The position numbers and the translations under genes are program-made. A DNA stretch of 64,000 bases from an uncultured Paraprevotella sp. (GTDB lineage Bacteria > Bacteroidota > Bacteroidia > Bacteroidales > Bacteroidaceae), in assembly GCA_944321345.1 (NCBI GenBank), contig CALUKY010000002.1, positions 1 through 64,000 on the forward strand, written 5' to 3'. This document shows, piece after piece, positions 24,394-34,213 of the stretch. The notes beneath the pieces are model-generated. The model ran no database searches, had not been told where the DNA came from, and saw nothing but the letters and a program-made list of their open reading frames with translations. Within the stretch, counting starts at the first letter, position 1; each line of letters starts with the position of its first letter.

Positions 24394-24999
24394 TTATTTA
24401 GAGTACAACTCAACGATCAACTGCTCCTTAATGTTCTCTGGAATATCTGCGCGCTCCGGCTTGTGCAGGAACTTTCCAGACTTGGTGTTCTCATCCCACT
24501 CGATCCATGGATACTTGCTGTGGTTGAAACCAGCCAGTGCATCAGCGATTACTTCGAGAGACTTAGACTTCTCGCGAACACCGATAATCTGACCCGGTTT
24601 AACAGCATAAGAAGGAATATTAACAACCTTTCCGTCTACGACAATGTGCTTGTGACCTACCAACTGACGGGCAGCTGCACGTGTAGGAGCAATACCCAAG
24701 CGGTAAACTACATTATCCAAACGGCACTCCAGGTTCTGCAAAAGGATCTCACCGGTAATACCGTTTGTGCGAGCAGCCTTCTCGAACATATTGCGGAACT
24801 GTTTCTCCAATACACCGTAGGTATACTTAGCTTTCTGCTTCTCAGCTAACATGATACCATACTCAGAAGTTTTTCTTCTTCTTGAATTTCCGTGCTGACC
24901 AGGAGGAAAGTTTCTCTTAGACAAAACTTTGTCAGCACCGAAAATAGCCTCGCCGAATCTACGGGCAATTCTTGATTTTGGTCCAGTATATCTAGCCAT
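24394..24999 (-). CDS. rpsD: 30S ribosomal protein S4 (uS4)
   Basis: 201 residues. [17 protein letters not shown] at the start and the S4 RNA-binding domain with [27 protein letters not shown] are present. It nucleates 16S rRNA assembly and in other bacteria represses its own operon. The 108 bases between rpsK and this gene fold into a hairpin closed by a perfect 9-bp stem, a possible S4 binding site. The zinc-binding Cys cluster of some S4 types is absent. Confidence 0.97.
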   Translation of the reverse strand: MARYTGPKSRIARRFGEAIFGADKVLSKRNFPPGQHGNSRRRKTSEYGIMLAEKQKAKYTYGVLEKQFRNMFEKAARTNGITGEILLQNLECRLDNVVYRLGIAPTRAAARQLVGHKHIVVDGKVVNIPSYAVKPGQIIGVREKSKSLEVIADALAGFNHSKYPWIEWDENTKSGKFLHKPERADIPENIKEQLIVELYSK

Positions 25000-25025
25000 C
25001 TTTATTCTGTTTTAGTTAAGTTAGG

Positions 25026-25085
25026 GCAGGATTCACTCAGATTGCAGTCGCTAACCACAAAAAGAAATGCTCCGGCGAATCCTGC
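25026..25085 (-). ncRNA. Structured leader before rpsD (possible uS4 feedback site)
   Basis: Perfect 9-bp closing stem (GCAGGATTC at 25026-25034 with GAATCCTGC at 25077-25085) around 42 bases that can form further short pairings. It is not followed by a T run, so it is not a simple terminator. Its place, in the only long gap of the operon and directly ahead of rpsD, suggests a ribosomal-protein leader; this is an inference. Confidence 0.5.
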
Positions 25086-25108
25086 TGTGTAATTAGGTTA
25101 TCTATGAA

Positions 25109-25498
25109 TTAAACTCTTCTTCTCTTAGGAGGACGACAACCATTGTGTGGCAATGGAGTAACATCGATGATCTCAGTAACCTCGATACCTGCACCGTGTA
25201 CAGTACGGATAGCTGACTCACGTCCGTTTCCTGGACCCTTTACATATGCCTTAACCTTTCTCAAACCAAGATCGTATGCAACCTTTGCACAATCCTGGGC
25301 AGCCATCTGAGCTGCATAGGGAGTGTTCTTCTTAGAACCACGGAATCCCATCTTACCAGCAGAAGACCAAGAAATGATCTGACCTTCGCTGTTTGCTAAA
25401 GATACAATAATGTTGTTGAATGAGCTATGTACATGCAACTGTCCCATAGCATCAACCTTAACATTTCTTTTCTTAGCTGCGACTGTTTTCTTTGCCAT
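25109..25498 (-). CDS. rpsK: 30S ribosomal protein S11 (uS11)
   Basis: 129 residues. [18 protein letters not shown] and the C-terminal [16 protein letters not shown] are conserved S11 features. It forms part of the 30S platform near the Shine-Dalgarno helix. It starts 9 bases after rpsM and is followed by the structured gap before rpsD. Confidence 0.98.
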   Translation of the reverse strand: MAKKTVAAKKRNVKVDAMGQLHVHSSFNNIIVSLANSEGQIISWSSAGKMGFRGSKKNTPYAAQMAAQDCAKVAYDLGLRKVKAYVKGPGNGRESAIRTVHGAGIEVTEIIDVTPLPHNGCRPPKRRRV

Positions 25499-25507
25499 AT
25501 CTAATTA

Positions 25508-25888
25508 TTATTTAGTAGCTTTTTTCTTATTTGCAACTGTCTTTTTCTTACCCTTACGTGTACGTGCGTTGTTCTTTGTGCTCTGGCCACGTACTGGCAG
25601 ACCAATACGGTGACGCACACCACGGTAACAACCGATATCCATCAAACGCTTGATGTTCAACTGGATTTCTGAACGCAAATCACCTTCTACTTTATATTCA
25701 GCAGCAATAATCTCACGGATCTTAGCAGCCTGATCATCAGTCCAATCCTTAACCTTCAGATCCTTGTCAACACCTGCTTTGTCCAAGATCTTAGCTGAAC
25801 TACTACGACCTATACCATAAACATAAGTCAAAGCGATTTCACCTCTTTTATTTTGGGGCAAATCAACACCAACAATTCTAATTGCCAT
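25508..25888 (-). CDS. rpsM: 30S ribosomal protein S13 (uS13)
   Basis: 126 residues. [20 protein letters not shown] opens a typical S13, with the helix-two-turns-helix and [14 protein letters not shown]. It sits in the head of the 30S and contacts 50S and tRNA. The Lys-rich C-terminal tail ([12 protein letters not shown]) is as expected. It lies 30 bases downstream of rpmJ. Confidence 0.98.
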   Translation of the reverse strand: MAIRIVGVDLPQNKRGEIALTYVYGIGRSSSAKILDKAGVDKDLKVKDWTDDQAAKIREIIAAEYKVEGDLRSEIQLNIKRLMDIGCYRGVRHRIGLPVRGQSTKNNARTRKGKKKTVANKKKATK

Positions 25889-25918
25889 ATACTAATTTAT
25901 TTCTTTTGCAACAATGAA

Positions 25919-26035
25919 TTAACCCTGACGCATTTTAAACTTAGGGTTCTTTTTGTTAATTACATACAAACGTCCTTTGCGACGTACAATCTTGCACTCT
26001 GGAGTACGTTTCTTTAAAGATGCTCTTGTCTTCAT
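25919..26035 (-). CDS. rpmJ: 50S ribosomal protein L36 (bL36), zinc-free form
   Basis: 38 residues: [19 protein letters not shown] and, after it, [18 protein letters not shown]. Only one Cys (position 14) of the usual CxxC...C...H zinc set remains, so this is a C-minus L36. It binds 23S rRNA near helices 42 and 89. It lies between infA and rpsM in the alpha operon. It is too short for most ORF calling. Confidence 0.95.
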   Translation of the reverse strand: MKTRASLKKRTPECKIVRRKGRLYVINKKNPKFKMRQG

Positions 26036-26045
26036 ATTTAGCTTT

Positions 26046-26264
26046 TTATTTATATCTAAAAACGATACGTCCTTTTGACAAATCATAAGGACTCATCTCT
26101 ACCCTCACTTTATCTCCGGGCAGAATTTTAATATAATGCATTCTCATCTTGCCTGAAATATGCGCCGTGATTTCATGACCATTTTCAAGTTCTACACGGA
26201 ACATAGCATTTGAGAGTGCTTCTACTATAACTCCATCTTGTTCAATCGCGGATTGTTTTGCCAT
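26046..26264 (-). CDS. infA: Translation initiation factor IF-1
   Basis: 72 residues, the exact family length, one OB-fold S1-like domain: [19 protein letters not shown] and, C-terminal, [20 protein letters not shown]. It binds the 30S A site during initiation. It is located just after map (2 bases), as in other Bacteroidetes. Confidence 0.98.
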   Translation of the reverse strand: MAKQSAIEQDGVIVEALSNAMFRVELENGHEITAHISGKMRMHYIKILPGDKVRVEMSPYDLSKGRIVFRYK

Positions 26265-26266
26265 AC

Positions 26267-27061
26267 TTAATATAATTTTCCTTCTATTTTTTCAATTTCT
26301 TCAAACGAAGAGAGTATCTCCGCCTTTCCATGATGAACAGCAATAGTATGCTCAAAATGAGCTGCACATTTACCATCCAAGGTTTTGATAGTCCAACGAT
26401 CCGGCATCATTCCAATTTTTGGTGATCCCAAAGTAATCATCGGCTCGATTGCCAGACACAGACCATTCTTGATCAGCGGACCATTTCCGGCTCTACCATA
26501 ATTCGGAACTTGAGGTTCTTCATGCATCTCTTTACCGATTCCATGTCCTACAAATTCACGAACAACACCATAACCATACTTTTCGCAGTGTGACTGCACA
26601 GCGTGGCTGATATCACCGATTCTTTTACCGGTCAAAGCCGCTTCAATTCCCAAATAAAGCGATTCTTTTGTAACCTTCAAAAGCTGTTTGACTTCTTCAG
26701 CAACCTCGCCGACACAAAATGTGTAACAAGAATCACCACAAAAGCCATTAAGCAAGGTTCCACAATCGATTGAAACAATATCACCGTCCTTCAACGGTTC
26801 ATCATTTGGAACTCCGTGAACCACCTGATCGTTTACAGAGGCACATATCGAAGCGGGAAAAGGACCGCCGTATGGGTTTGGAAACCCTTTGAAAGTTGGA
26901 ATCGCTCCATGGTCCCGAATAAACTCTTCAGCCAGCTTGTCCAGCTGTGCCGTTGTGATACCCGGTCTGATCACTTTTGCGATCTCAGCATGGGTCAGAG
27001 AAACCAACTGATTGGCAGACCTTAACAGGTCAATTTCATCTTCAGTCTTAAGAAATATCAT
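26267..27061 (-). CDS. map: Methionine aminopeptidase, type I
   Basis: 264 residues of M24 fold. Metal ligands: Asp in IVSIDCGT, Asp in [10 protein letters not shown], His in [14 protein letters not shown], Glu in AIEPM, and Glu in AHFEHTI. It removes N-terminal Met from new proteins. The gene sits 8 bases downstream of secY and overlaps nothing; infA follows 2 bases later. Confidence 0.97.
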   Translation of the reverse strand: MIFLKTEDEIDLLRSANQLVSLTHAEIAKVIRPGITTAQLDKLAEEFIRDHGAIPTFKGFPNPYGGPFPASICASVNDQVVHGVPNDEPLKDGDIVSIDCGTLLNGFCGDSCYTFCVGEVAEEVKQLLKVTKESLYLGIEAALTGKRIGDISHAVQSHCEKYGYGVVREFVGHGIGKEMHEEPQVPNYGRAGNGPLIKNGLCLAIEPMITLGSPKIGMMPDRWTIKTLDGKCAAHFEHTIAVHHGKAEILSSFEEIEKIEGKLY

Positions 27062-27069
27062 AGCGGTTA

Positions 27070-28413
27070 TCAGTAAGCAGAAACATCTGAACGTCCGCGA
27101 ATTCTTCCAGAACTCAACAGACCGTCGTAGTGTCTCATCATCAAATGACTCTCAACCTGTTGCAAAGTATCGAGCACAACACCAACCAAGATCAGCAAAG
27201 AAGTACCTCCAAAGAATTGTGCAAATTCAGTACTGATTCCAAGCAAACCTGCAAATGCCGGCATACATGCAATAAAAGCCAGGAAAATTGAACCCGGCAA
27301 TGTCAGTCGAGACAACACTTGATCAATGAACTCAGCGGTATCATGACCAGGCTTGATTCCAGGAATGAAACCATTGTTTCTCTTCATGTCTTCAGCCATC
27401 TGAGTCGTATTCAATGTGATTGCAGTATAAAAATAAGTAAACGCTATAATTAATGCTGCAAAAATCAAATTGTAAAGCCAACTGGTATGATCTACCAACA
27501 TTCGCATTACAGGAGTTGCATTGTCAACAGAAGTATATCCTACCAAAGTGATCGGAATAAACATCAATGCCTGAGCAAAGATAATAGGCATTACGTTTGC
27601 CGCAAACAACTTCAAAGGAATGTACTGTCGGGCTCCGCCATACTGCTGATTACCAACCAAACGTTTTGCATACTGTACCGGAATCTTACGTGTTCCCTGT
27701 ACCAGCAAAATAGAAGCACAAACTACAGCAAGGAGCACTGCAATCTCAATCAGGAAGAATACAAGACCACCACCTGCTGCATTGGTCATTCTTGAGAAAC
27801 CTTCTTGGAAGATGGCTCTCGGCAAACGTGCGATGATACCCACCATAATCAACAGGGAGATACCATTGCCAATACCCTTATCGGTAATGCGCTCACCTAA
27901 CCACAATACAAACATGCTTCCAGCGGCAAGGATAATTGATGCAGTGAACATAAAGAGTGGCCAACTGATTGTCGGCGCCAATGCACCACCTGCCTGAGCT
28001 TTCAGGTTAAATAGATAAGAAGGTGCCTGGACTAAAAGAATCAACAAAGTCAGATAACGTGTATACTGATTCATTTTTCTTCGTCCGCTCTCGCCTTCAC
28101 GCTGCATCTTTTGGAAATAAGGAACAGCTACACCCAACAACTGAATTACAATAGAAGCTGAAATGTAAGGCATAATTCCCAATGCAAAAATGGATGCATT
28201 AGAAAACGCACCTCCTGAGAACATATTCAACAAAGACATCAAGCCTTCACTGGTCTGTTCACGCAACTGCGCCAGACTGTCAGGATTAATACCCGGCAAG
28301 ACTACAAAAGAGCCAAAGCGATAGATTGCGGTAAACAAGATGGTGATGAGGATCTTATTTCTCAGATCCTCGATCAACCATATGTTCTTTAAGGTTTCAA
28401 CAAACTTCTTCAT
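27070..28413 (-). CDS. secY: Protein translocase subunit SecY
   Basis: 447 residues with ten hydrophobic segments. Opening RNKILITILFTAIYRFGSF and, near the end, MMRHYDGLL are characteristic of SecY. It forms the inner-membrane pore for export with SecE and SecG; secE is also in this window (52878). It begins 4 bases after rplO in the spc operon. Confidence 0.97.
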   Translation of the reverse strand: MKKFVETLKNIWLIEDLRNKILITILFTAIYRFGSFVVLPGINPDSLAQLREQTSEGLMSLLNMFSGGAFSNASIFALGIMPYISASIVIQLLGVAVPYFQKMQREGESGRRKMNQYTRYLTLLILLVQAPSYLFNLKAQAGGALAPTISWPLFMFTASIILAAGSMFVLWLGERITDKGIGNGISLLIMVGIIARLPRAIFQEGFSRMTNAAGGGLVFFLIEIAVLLAVVCASILLVQGTRKIPVQYAKRLVGNQQYGGARQYIPLKLFAANVMPIIFAQALMFIPITLVGYTSVDNATPVMRMLVDHTSWLYNLIFAALIIAFTYFYTAITLNTTQMAEDMKRNNGFIPGIKPGHDTAEFIDQVLSRLTLPGSIFLAFIACMPAFAGLLGISTEFAQFFGGTSLLILVGVVLDTLQQVESHLMMRHYDGLLSSGRIRGRSDVSAY

Positions 28414-28417
28414 TTGA

Positions 28418-28864
28418 TTAAAGTTTTGTTACGGTTCCGCCTGCTGCAAGGATTGCCTCCTCGGCAGATTTTGAGAACGCATTTGCAACAACATCAACTT
28501 TTGCAGTCAAAGTTCCGTTGCCAAGCACCTTAATCAACTGTCCGTTAGATACCAGACCGTTTGCGATCAACTCTTCAACACCTACCTTAGACAAGTTCTT
28601 TGCCTCTACCAAAGCCTGAATATCGGCCAGGTTGATAGCCTTGTAAGCTACACGGTTAATGTTCTTGAAACCGAACTTAGGCAAGCGACGCTGCAAAGGC
28701 ATCTGTCCACCTTCGAAACCAATTTTCTTCTTATAACCTGATCTTGCCTTAGCACCTTTGTGACCACGAGTAGAAGTACCACCCAAACCAGATCCAGGAC
28801 CACGACCGATTCTCTTACGAGAATGAACAGAACCGCAAGCAGGCTTTAAATTATTTAATTTCAT
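28418..28864 (-). CDS. rplO: 50S ribosomal protein L15 (uL15)
   Basis: 148 residues. LKPACGSVHSRKRIGRGPGSG, a basic Gly-rich N-terminal extension, and FEGGQMPLQRRLPKFGF are L15 signatures. It is a late-assembly protein of the 50S. It lies between rpmD and secY, 31 bases after rpmD. Confidence 0.97.
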   Translation of the reverse strand: MKLNNLKPACGSVHSRKRIGRGPGSGLGGTSTRGHKGAKARSGYKKKIGFEGGQMPLQRRLPKFGFKNINRVAYKAINLADIQALVEAKNLSKVGVEELIANGLVSNGQLIKVLGNGTLTAKVDVVANAFSKSAEEAILAAGGTVTKL

Positions 28865-28895
28865 CTTTAAATCAATTTAAAAGTAATAATATAGA

Positions 28896-29072
28896 TTAGT
28901 CCACGATGGTTACCAAGTGATGCACCTTCTGAACCATACCGCGCATTGTAGGAGTATCTTCTACTTCAACTACGTGATTCAGCTTAGTCAAGCCCAATGC
29001 GTCGAGAGTTCTCTTCTGAGTAGCTGGAGCACCAATTCTGCTCTTAATCTGTTTAATCTTTATAGTTGCCAT
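28896..29072 (-). CDS. rpmD: 50S ribosomal protein L30 (uL30)
   Basis: 58 residues, MATIKIKQIKSRIGAPATQ to VHHLVTIVD, as expected for the small ferredoxin-like L30. Its start is preceded by AAGGAG at a spacing of 5 bases, one of the few clear Shine-Dalgarno sites in this operon. It lies 9 bases downstream of rpsE. Confidence 0.96.
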   Translation of the reverse strand: MATIKIKQIKSRIGAPATQKRTLDALGLTKLNHVVEVEDTPTMRGMVQKVHHLVTIVD

Positions 29073-29081
29073 AATATCTCC

Positions 29082-29594
29082 TTATCCTCTAAATACTTTT
29101 TCTAAACTTACACCACGGTTCTCAGCAACAGTTTTTGCATCACGCATTTCTGCCAGCGCATTGATTGTAGCCTTAACCAGGTTATGTGGGTTTGAAGAAC
29201 CTTTTGACTTAGCCAGACAGTCGGTTACGCCAACGCTCTCCAATACGGCACGCATAGCACCACCAGCCACTACTCCAGTACCGTGAGAAGCCGGCTTGAT
29301 AAATACCTCAGCACCACCGAACTTAGCAACCTGCTCGTGAGGAACTGTACCTTTCAATACAGGAACCTTTACCAGGTTCTTCTTAGCTGCTTCAACACCC
29401 TTCGCGATAGCGGCAGTGACTTCACCAGCTTTACCAAGTCCCCAACCGATGATACCGTTTCCATTTCCTACTACAACAATAGCAGAGAAAGTGAAAGTTC
29501 TACCACCCTTTGTAACCTTTGTAACACGATTGATAGCAACCAATCTATCTTTTAATTCGATATCGCTATTTATCTTAACTCTATTAATTGCCAT
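29082..29594 (-). CDS. rpsE: 30S ribosomal protein S5 (uS5)
   Basis: 170 residues. Double-stranded RNA-binding-like N-domain with [21 protein letters not shown], then the S5 C-domain with [19 protein letters not shown]. It shapes the mRNA entry channel and decoding accuracy. No change at the spectinomycin loop can be judged without an alignment. It starts 6 bases after rplR. Confidence 0.98.
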   Translation of the reverse strand: MAINRVKINSDIELKDRLVAINRVTKVTKGGRTFTFSAIVVVGNGNGIIGWGLGKAGEVTAAIAKGVEAAKKNLVKVPVLKGTVPHEQVAKFGGAEVFIKPASHGTGVVAGGAMRAVLESVGVTDCLAKSKGSSNPHNLVKATINALAEMRDAKTVAENRGVSLEKVFRG

Positions 29595-29600
29595 AATCTA

Positions 29601-29942
29601 TTAAAATTTAAGTCCACCGTTACGTGCTGCATCTGCAACTTCCTTCACTCTACCGTGATACAAATATCCGTTACGGTCGAAAACGACAGTTGAGATACCT
29701 GCTTCAAGGGCTTTCTTTGCGATCAGCTCACCAACCTTGGCAGCCTGCTCTTTCTTAGGCATAGCTTCCATGCCCAGAGAAGAAGCGGCAACAAGAGTTG
29801 TGCCGGTCTCATCGTTAATGATCTGTACGTAGATCTGCTTGTTGCTTCTGAACACAGACATACGTGGACGCTGAGTAGTACCAGAAATCTTATTTCGTAC
29901 TCTATACTTGATCTTAATTCGTCTTTCTAATTTTGTTGTCAT
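29601..29942 (-). CDS. rplR: 50S ribosomal protein L18 (uL18)
   Basis: 113 residues. The basic N-terminus ([19 protein letters not shown]) and the pattern [20 protein letters not shown] are L18 hallmarks; it carries 5S rRNA to the central protuberance together with L5. It lies 18 bases downstream of rplF. Confidence 0.98.
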   Translation of the reverse strand: MTTKLERRIKIKYRVRNKISGTTQRPRMSVFRSNKQIYVQIINDETGTTLVAASSLGMEAMPKKEQAAKVGELIAKKALEAGISTVVFDRNGYLYHGRVKEVADAARNGGLKF

Positions 29943-29960
29943 AATCTTACTGTTTTAAAA

Positions 29961-30533
29961 TTACTTAGCACCAGCTGACTTACCAGACTTTCTACGAATC
30001 TGTTCACCAACAAACAAGATACCCTTACCTTTGTAAGGCTCTGGCTTACGGAAAGAACGAATTTTAGCGCAAACCTGACCTAACAGCTGTTTGTCGCAAG
30101 ATTCCAATATGATAAGAGGATTCTGATTTCTTTCAGATTTAGTCTCAACCTTGATCTCTTTTGGCAACTGCAAGAAAATGCTGTGAGTGTAACCCAAAGA
30201 GAATTCAATAATGTTACCCTGGTTTGAAGCACGGTAACCTACACCGACCAATTCCAACTTCTTCACATAACCTTCAGAAACACCTACCACCATGTTGTTA
30301 ACCAGTGAACGGTACAAACCGTGGAACGCCTGCTTCTGCTTGGTTTCAACAGCATCATTTTGTTCATCAATCTCGAATGTGATGTGTGAATCAGCGATGT
30401 TTACTTTGATTGAAGGGTCAACAGCCTGAGTCATTTCACCTTTAGGTCCCTTTACAGAAACCACATTTTCAGGACTTACTGTCACAGTTACTCCTGCAGG
30501 AATGTTAATTGGTAATTTACCTATTCTTGACAT
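29961..30533 (-). CDS. rplF: 50S ribosomal protein L6 (uL6)
   Basis: 190 residues from the Met in MSRIGKLPINIPAGV (the frame is open 10 codons further up but those are not conserved). Two similar alpha/beta domains, with the C-terminal KPEPYKGKGI signature. A GGAGG sits 8 bases before the ATG, right after the rpsH stop, so a Shine-Dalgarno may be used here. It supports the base of the L7/L12 stalk. Confidence 0.97.
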   Translation of the reverse strand: MSRIGKLPINIPAGVTVTVSPENVVSVKGPKGEMTQAVDPSIKVNIADSHITFEIDEQNDAVETKQKQAFHGLYRSLVNNMVVGVSEGYVKKLELVGVGYRASNQGNIIEFSLGYTHSIFLQLPKEIKVETKSERNQNPLIILESCDKQLLGQVCAKIRSFRKPEPYKGKGILFVGEQIRRKSGKSAGAK

Positions 30534-30547
30534 ATTATACCCTCCAA

Positions 30548-30943
30548 TTAATATACATAGCAAAGAACCTCACCACCAATCTTCAGGTCGGCAGCTTCCT
30601 TGTCTGTCATAACACCCTTAGATGTAGATATAATTGCTATACCCAATCCATTAATTACTCTCGGCATATCCTTGTAACCAGTATACTTACGCATACCCGG
30701 TGTAGATACTCTGATCAACTTCTTGATTGCGTTGACCTTGTTTACTGAATCATACTTCAAAGCAACTTTGATAGTACCCTGAGGTCCATCCTCTACGAAT
30801 TTGTAGTTCAAGATGTAACCCTTGTCGAAAAGGATCTTAGTGATCTCTTTTTTCAAATTTGACGCCGGAACTTCAACAACTCTGTGCTTAGCCTGAATCG
30901 CATTTCTCAAACGCGTCAAATAATCTGCTATTGGATCTGTCAT
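30548..30943 (-). CDS. rpsH: 30S ribosomal protein S8 (uS8)
   Basis: 131 residues. TDPIADYLTRLRNAIQAKH at the start and the C-terminal GIAIISTSKGVMTDKEA block are S8 signatures. It binds helix 21 of 16S rRNA; in E. coli it also represses the spc operon. A small 6-bp hairpin (TCGGGA/TCCCGA at 30964-30978) lies in the 58-base leader ahead of it. Confidence 0.98.
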   Translation of the reverse strand: MTDPIADYLTRLRNAIQAKHRVVEVPASNLKKEITKILFDKGYILNYKFVEDGPQGTIKVALKYDSVNKVNAIKKLIRVSTPGMRKYTGYKDMPRVINGLGIAIISTSKGVMTDKEAADLKIGGEVLCYVY

Positions 30944-31001
30944 ATTATAAATTATTTAATTAATCGGGACTCTCCCGACAATATTAAAAAAAATTCTTTG
31001 A

Positions 31002-31301
31002 TTACCAGCTTGCTTTCTTTACACCCGGGATCAAGCCGCTTGAAGCCATTTCACGGAACTGGATACGTGAAATACCGAACTGACGCATATAACCCTTTGG
31101 ACGACCAGTCAACTTGCAACGGTTGTGCAAACGGATTGGGTTAGCGTTCTTTGGTATTGCCTGCAATTTCTGAGCAGCCTCGAATGCCTCTACAGGATCA
31201 CCTGTGTTGACGATTTTCTTCAGCGCAGCTCTCTTTTCAGCATATTTGGCTACCATTTTGGCTCTCTTTACCTCACGAGCCTTCATTGATTCTTTTGCCA
31301 T
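31002..31301 (-). CDS. rpsN: 30S ribosomal protein S14 (uS14), zinc-free long form
   Basis: 99 residues, with only one Cys, so it is the longer C-minus type rather than the 61-residue zinc form. [20 protein letters not shown] and [18 protein letters not shown] are typical. It sits in the 30S head near S3 and S10. It starts 2 bases after rplE. Confidence 0.97.
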   Translation of the reverse strand: MAKESMKAREVKRAKMVAKYAEKRAALKKIVNTGDPVEAFEAAQKLQAIPKNANPIRLHNRCKLTGRPKGYMRQFGISRIQFREMASSGLIPGVKKASW

Positions 31302-31303
31302 AT

Positions 31304-31864
31304 TTATTTCTCGTTTTTAGCGTTCTTAAAAGGTAAACCGAACTCCTTGAGCAAAGCATAACCTTCTTCGTCAGTCTTAGCTGTTGTCACGAAAGTAATG
31401 TTCATACCCAAGATACGATCAATTGAGTCGATGTTGATTTCAGGGAAAATGATCTGCTCCTGAATACCCAATGTATAGTTTCCTCGTCCATCGAACTTGC
31501 TCTCGATACCTTTGAAGTCACGGATACGTGGCAATGCTACGCGAACCAGCTTCTCCAGGAATTCGTACATTCTCTCACGACGCAAAGTTACCATAACACC
31601 GATAGGCATTTTCTTACGCAACTTGAAGTTTGCAACGTCTTTCTTTGAAACGGTTGCAACGGCCTTCTGACCTGTAATCGCAGTAATCTCGTTGATTGCT
31701 ACATCAATGATCTTCTTGTCGGCAGTAGCCATACCCAAACCCTGATTGATCACAATCTTCTTGAGCACTGGAATCTGCATGGTAGAAGTATAGTTGAACT
31801 GACTCTTCAAAGCAGGCGCGATACGCTCTGCATATTCTTTCTTAAGGCTAGCAGTATTTCCCAT
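31304..31864 (-). CDS. rplE: 50S ribosomal protein L5 (uL5)
   Basis: 186 residues. [17 protein letters not shown] and [10 protein letters not shown] are L5 signatures. It binds 5S rRNA and the P-site tRNA T loop. Its first base coincides with the last base of rplX (31864), so the two are coupled. Confidence 0.98.
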   Translation of the reverse strand: MGNTASLKKEYAERIAPALKSQFNYTSTMQIPVLKKIVINQGLGMATADKKIIDVAINEITAITGQKAVATVSKKDVANFKLRKKMPIGVMVTLRRERMYEFLEKLVRVALPRIRDFKGIESKFDGRGNYTLGIQEQIIFPEINIDSIDRILGMNITFVTTAKTDEEGYALLKEFGLPFKNAKNEK

Positions 31865-32184
31865 TACTTAATCTCCTCTCCTGATTTTTTAGCAAAACGA
31901 ACCAATTTACCGTCTTCGTTCTTCTTTCTTCCGATACGAGTCGGCTTGCCAGTTTTCGGATCAACAACATTCAAATTTGAAATGTGGATTGGAGCCTCCT
32001 GCTTAACAATTCCTCCCTGAGGATTCTTTGCACTCGGCTTCTGGCTTTTAGATACGATATTGATACCTTCAACAACGGCACGCTGCTCCTCTACGAGCAC
32101 TTTTAACACTTTACCAGTCTGGCCCTTGCAATTACCAGCATTTACGTAAACTGTATCGCCTTTTTTTATATGTAATTTACTCAT
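31864..32184 (-). CDS. rplX: 50S ribosomal protein L24 (uL24)
   Basis: 106 residues. The KOW motif is in [21 protein letters not shown], close to the N-terminus; the rest is a basic 23S rRNA-binding tail. It is an early assembly initiator near the exit tunnel. It overlaps rplE by one base and lies 18 bases downstream of rplN. Confidence 0.97.
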   Translation of the reverse strand: MSKLHIKKGDTVYVNAGNCKGQTGKVLKVLVEEQRAVVEGINIVSKSQKPSAKNPQGGIVKQEAPIHISNLNVVDPKTGKPTRIGRKKNEDGKLVRFAKKSGEEIK

Positions 32185-32202
32185 TACTTTATTCTTTACT
32201 TA

Positions 32203-32568
32203 TTAAAGTACTTCTGGTGCCAAAGAAACTACCTTCATGTTTGCTGCACGCAACTCACGAGCAACAGGGCCGAAAATACGACTTCCTCTCAACTCACCTG
32301 CATTGTTCAACAGAACGCATGCATTGTCATCAAAACGGATATAAGAACCGTCAGCACGACGAACTTCTTTCTTAGTACGTACGATCAAAGCCTTTGATAC
32401 TGCACCTTTTTTAATATCACTAGATGGGATGACGCTCTTTACTGAAACGACGATCACATCACCTACAGACGCATAACGTCTCTTTGTTCCGCCCAAAACA
32501 CGGATACAAAGAGCTTCACGTGCGCCGCTATTGTCTGCAACTACTAATCTAGATTCTGCCTGTATCAT
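32203..32568 (-). CDS. rplN: 50S ribosomal protein L14 (uL14)
   Basis: 121 residues. [19 protein letters not shown] and [13 protein letters not shown] are L14 signatures. It forms an intersubunit bridge and is the docking site of the silencing factor RsfS. It starts 2 bases after rpsQ. Confidence 0.98.
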   Translation of the reverse strand: MIQAESRLVVADNSGAREALCIRVLGGTKRRYASVGDVIVVSVKSVIPSSDIKKGAVSKALIVRTKKEVRRADGSYIRFDDNACVLLNNAGELRGSRIFGPVARELRAANMKVVSLAPEVL

Positions 32569-32570
32569 AA

Positions 32571-32828
32571 TTACTTAGCTCTTTCTACGATTTCTACTAC
32601 TCTCCATCTCTTTGTTTTGCTCAAAGGACGGGTTTCCATGATCAAAACTGTATCGCCTACATGACTGTCATTCTTCTCGTCATGAGCATGGTATTTCTTC
32701 GTTTTAGAAACGAACTTACCATAAATAGGGTGTTTCTCCTTGAACTTAGCAGCAACAACAATGGTCTTATCCATCTTATCGCTGATAACAACACCTGTTC
32801 TTGTCTTTCTTAAATTTCTAGCTTCCAT
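32571..32828 (-). CDS. rpsQ: 30S ribosomal protein S17 (uS17)
   Basis: 85 residues from [12 protein letters not shown] (an upstream in-frame Met three codons earlier lies too near rpmC). OB-fold; [13 protein letters not shown] and [19 protein letters not shown] are typical. It binds 16S helix 11 early in assembly. It lies between rpmC and rplN. Confidence 0.96.
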   Translation of the reverse strand: MEARNLRKTRTGVVISDKMDKTIVVAAKFKEKHPIYGKFVSKTKKYHAHDEKNDSHVGDTVLIMETRPLSKTKRWRVVEIVERAK

Positions 32829-32839
32829 GTGGACCATTA

Positions 32840-33034
32840 TTATTTGTTAAGTTCTCTCTGACGCAACTCAGTCTGGATACGAGCAATTGTTCTACGTGCA
32901 GCCTTAATCTGCGCAGGATTCTCAAGTGGTGAGACAGCGTGGTTCAGCAACATCTGAGTGTAGTTAGCCTCTTCTGTCTTCAATCTTTCAACCAAATCGC
33001 TGGTTGCAATTTCTCTAATTTCTGCGATCTTCAT
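32840..33034 (-). CDS. rpmC: 50S ribosomal protein L29 (uL29)
   Basis: 64 residues, mostly two helices: [18 protein letters not shown] and, after it, [20 protein letters not shown]. It lines the exit tunnel region where trigger factor and SRP bind. It starts 2 bases after rplP. Confidence 0.97.
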   Translation of the reverse strand: MKIAEIREIATSDLVERLKTEEANYTQMLLNHAVSPLENPAQIKAARRTIARIQTELRQRELNK

Positions 33035-33036
33035 AA

Positions 33037-33462
33037 TTAAGCGTTTTTATCGTAATCACGTCTAACAATAAACTTAGTTGTAACCGGCAGTTTCTGAGCA
33101 GCCAGGCGCAATGCTTCCTTAGCAATCTCATAAGAAACACCTTCTACCTCGAAAATAATACGTCCCGGAGTGATAGGGAATACATATCCTACAGGATCTC
33201 CCTTACCTTTACCCATACGTACGTCTGCAGGCTTCTTGGTGATTGGTTTGTCAGGGAAAATACGGATCCAAATCTGTCCCTCACGCTGCATGTAACGTGT
33301 TACAGCGATACGAGCAGCCTCAATCTGACGACCTGTAATCCAGTGTGTATCCAAAGACTTGATTCCGAATGATCCGAAAGCCAACTGGTTACCACGCTGA
33401 GCATTTCCTTTACAACGGCCCTTTTGCGGTCTTCTATATTTTGTTCTTTTCGGTTGTAACAT
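33037..33462 (-). CDS. rplP: 50S ribosomal protein L16 (uL16)
   Basis: 141 residues. [19 protein letters not shown] and [16 protein letters not shown] are L16 signatures. It contacts A-site tRNA and is needed for late 50S assembly. It lies 17 bases downstream of rpsC. Confidence 0.98.
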   Translation of the reverse strand: MLQPKRTKYRRPQKGRCKGNAQRGNQLAFGSFGIKSLDTHWITGRQIEAARIAVTRYMQREGQIWIRIFPDKPITKKPADVRMGKGKGDPVGYVFPITPGRIIFEVEGVSYEIAKEALRLAAQKLPVTTKFIVRRDYDKNA

Positions 33463-33479
33463 AATTCCTAAAATTCAAA

Positions 33480-34202
33480 TTAACGATTGTTGTTCTTCTT
33501 CTTGCGGAAGTTCTTGCCGCCATTGTTACCGCGACCAGTCTCTTTTGTCTGAGTAAAGTTCGGAGTAAGCTCACGCTTTCCGTAAACCTCACCACGGCAG
33601 ATCCACACCTTGATACCCAGCAAACCAACCTTAGTCAAAGCTTCAGCCTGGCAGTAGTCGATATCAGCACGGAATGTGTGCAGTGGAGTACGACCTTCCT
33701 TATACATTTCTGAACGAGCCATTTCAGCACCGTTCAAACGACCAGAGATCAAGATCTTAATACCCTCAGCACCGCTTCTCATAGTGTTAGCGATAGCCAT
33801 CTTGATAGCGCGACGGTAAGCGATCTTTCCTTCAACCTGACGAGCGATGTTGTTAGCAACGATCACTGCATCCAACTCAGGTTTCTTGATTTCGAAGATG
33901 TTGATCTGAATATCCTTATCAGTGATCTTCTTCAACTCCTCTTTCAACTTGTCAACATCCTGACCACCTTTACCAATGACCAATCCCGGACGTGCAGTGC
34001 AAACTGTAATCGTCACGAGTTTCAGTGTACGTTCAATGACAATTCTTGAAACGCTGGCAGCCGCCAAACGTACGTTCAAGTACTTACGGATCTTGCTATC
34101 CTCGAGCAAAGAATCACCAAAGTTCTTGCCACCGTACCAGTTAGAATCCCAACCTCTAATAATACCGAGTCGGTTGCTTATCGGATTTACTTTCTGTCCC
34201 AT
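33480..34202 (-). CDS. rpsC: 30S ribosomal protein S3 (uS3)
   Basis: 240 residues. The KH domain holds [20 protein letters not shown] with the GKGG loop, and the C-domain has [21 protein letters not shown]. The Asn/Lys-rich C-terminus is short. It forms the mRNA entry and helicase site with S4 and S5. It lies 11 bases downstream of rplV. Confidence 0.98.
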   Translation of the reverse strand: MGQKVNPISNRLGIIRGWDSNWYGGKNFGDSLLEDSKIRKYLNVRLAAASVSRIVIERTLKLVTITVCTARPGLVIGKGGQDVDKLKEELKKITDKDIQINIFEIKKPELDAVIVANNIARQVEGKIAYRRAIKMAIANTMRSGAEGIKILISGRLNGAEMARSEMYKEGRTPLHTFRADIDYCQAEALTKVGLLGIKVWICRGEVYGKRELTPNFTQTKETGRGNNGGKNFRKKKNNNR

Positions 34203-34213
34203 ACTACTTCTTA

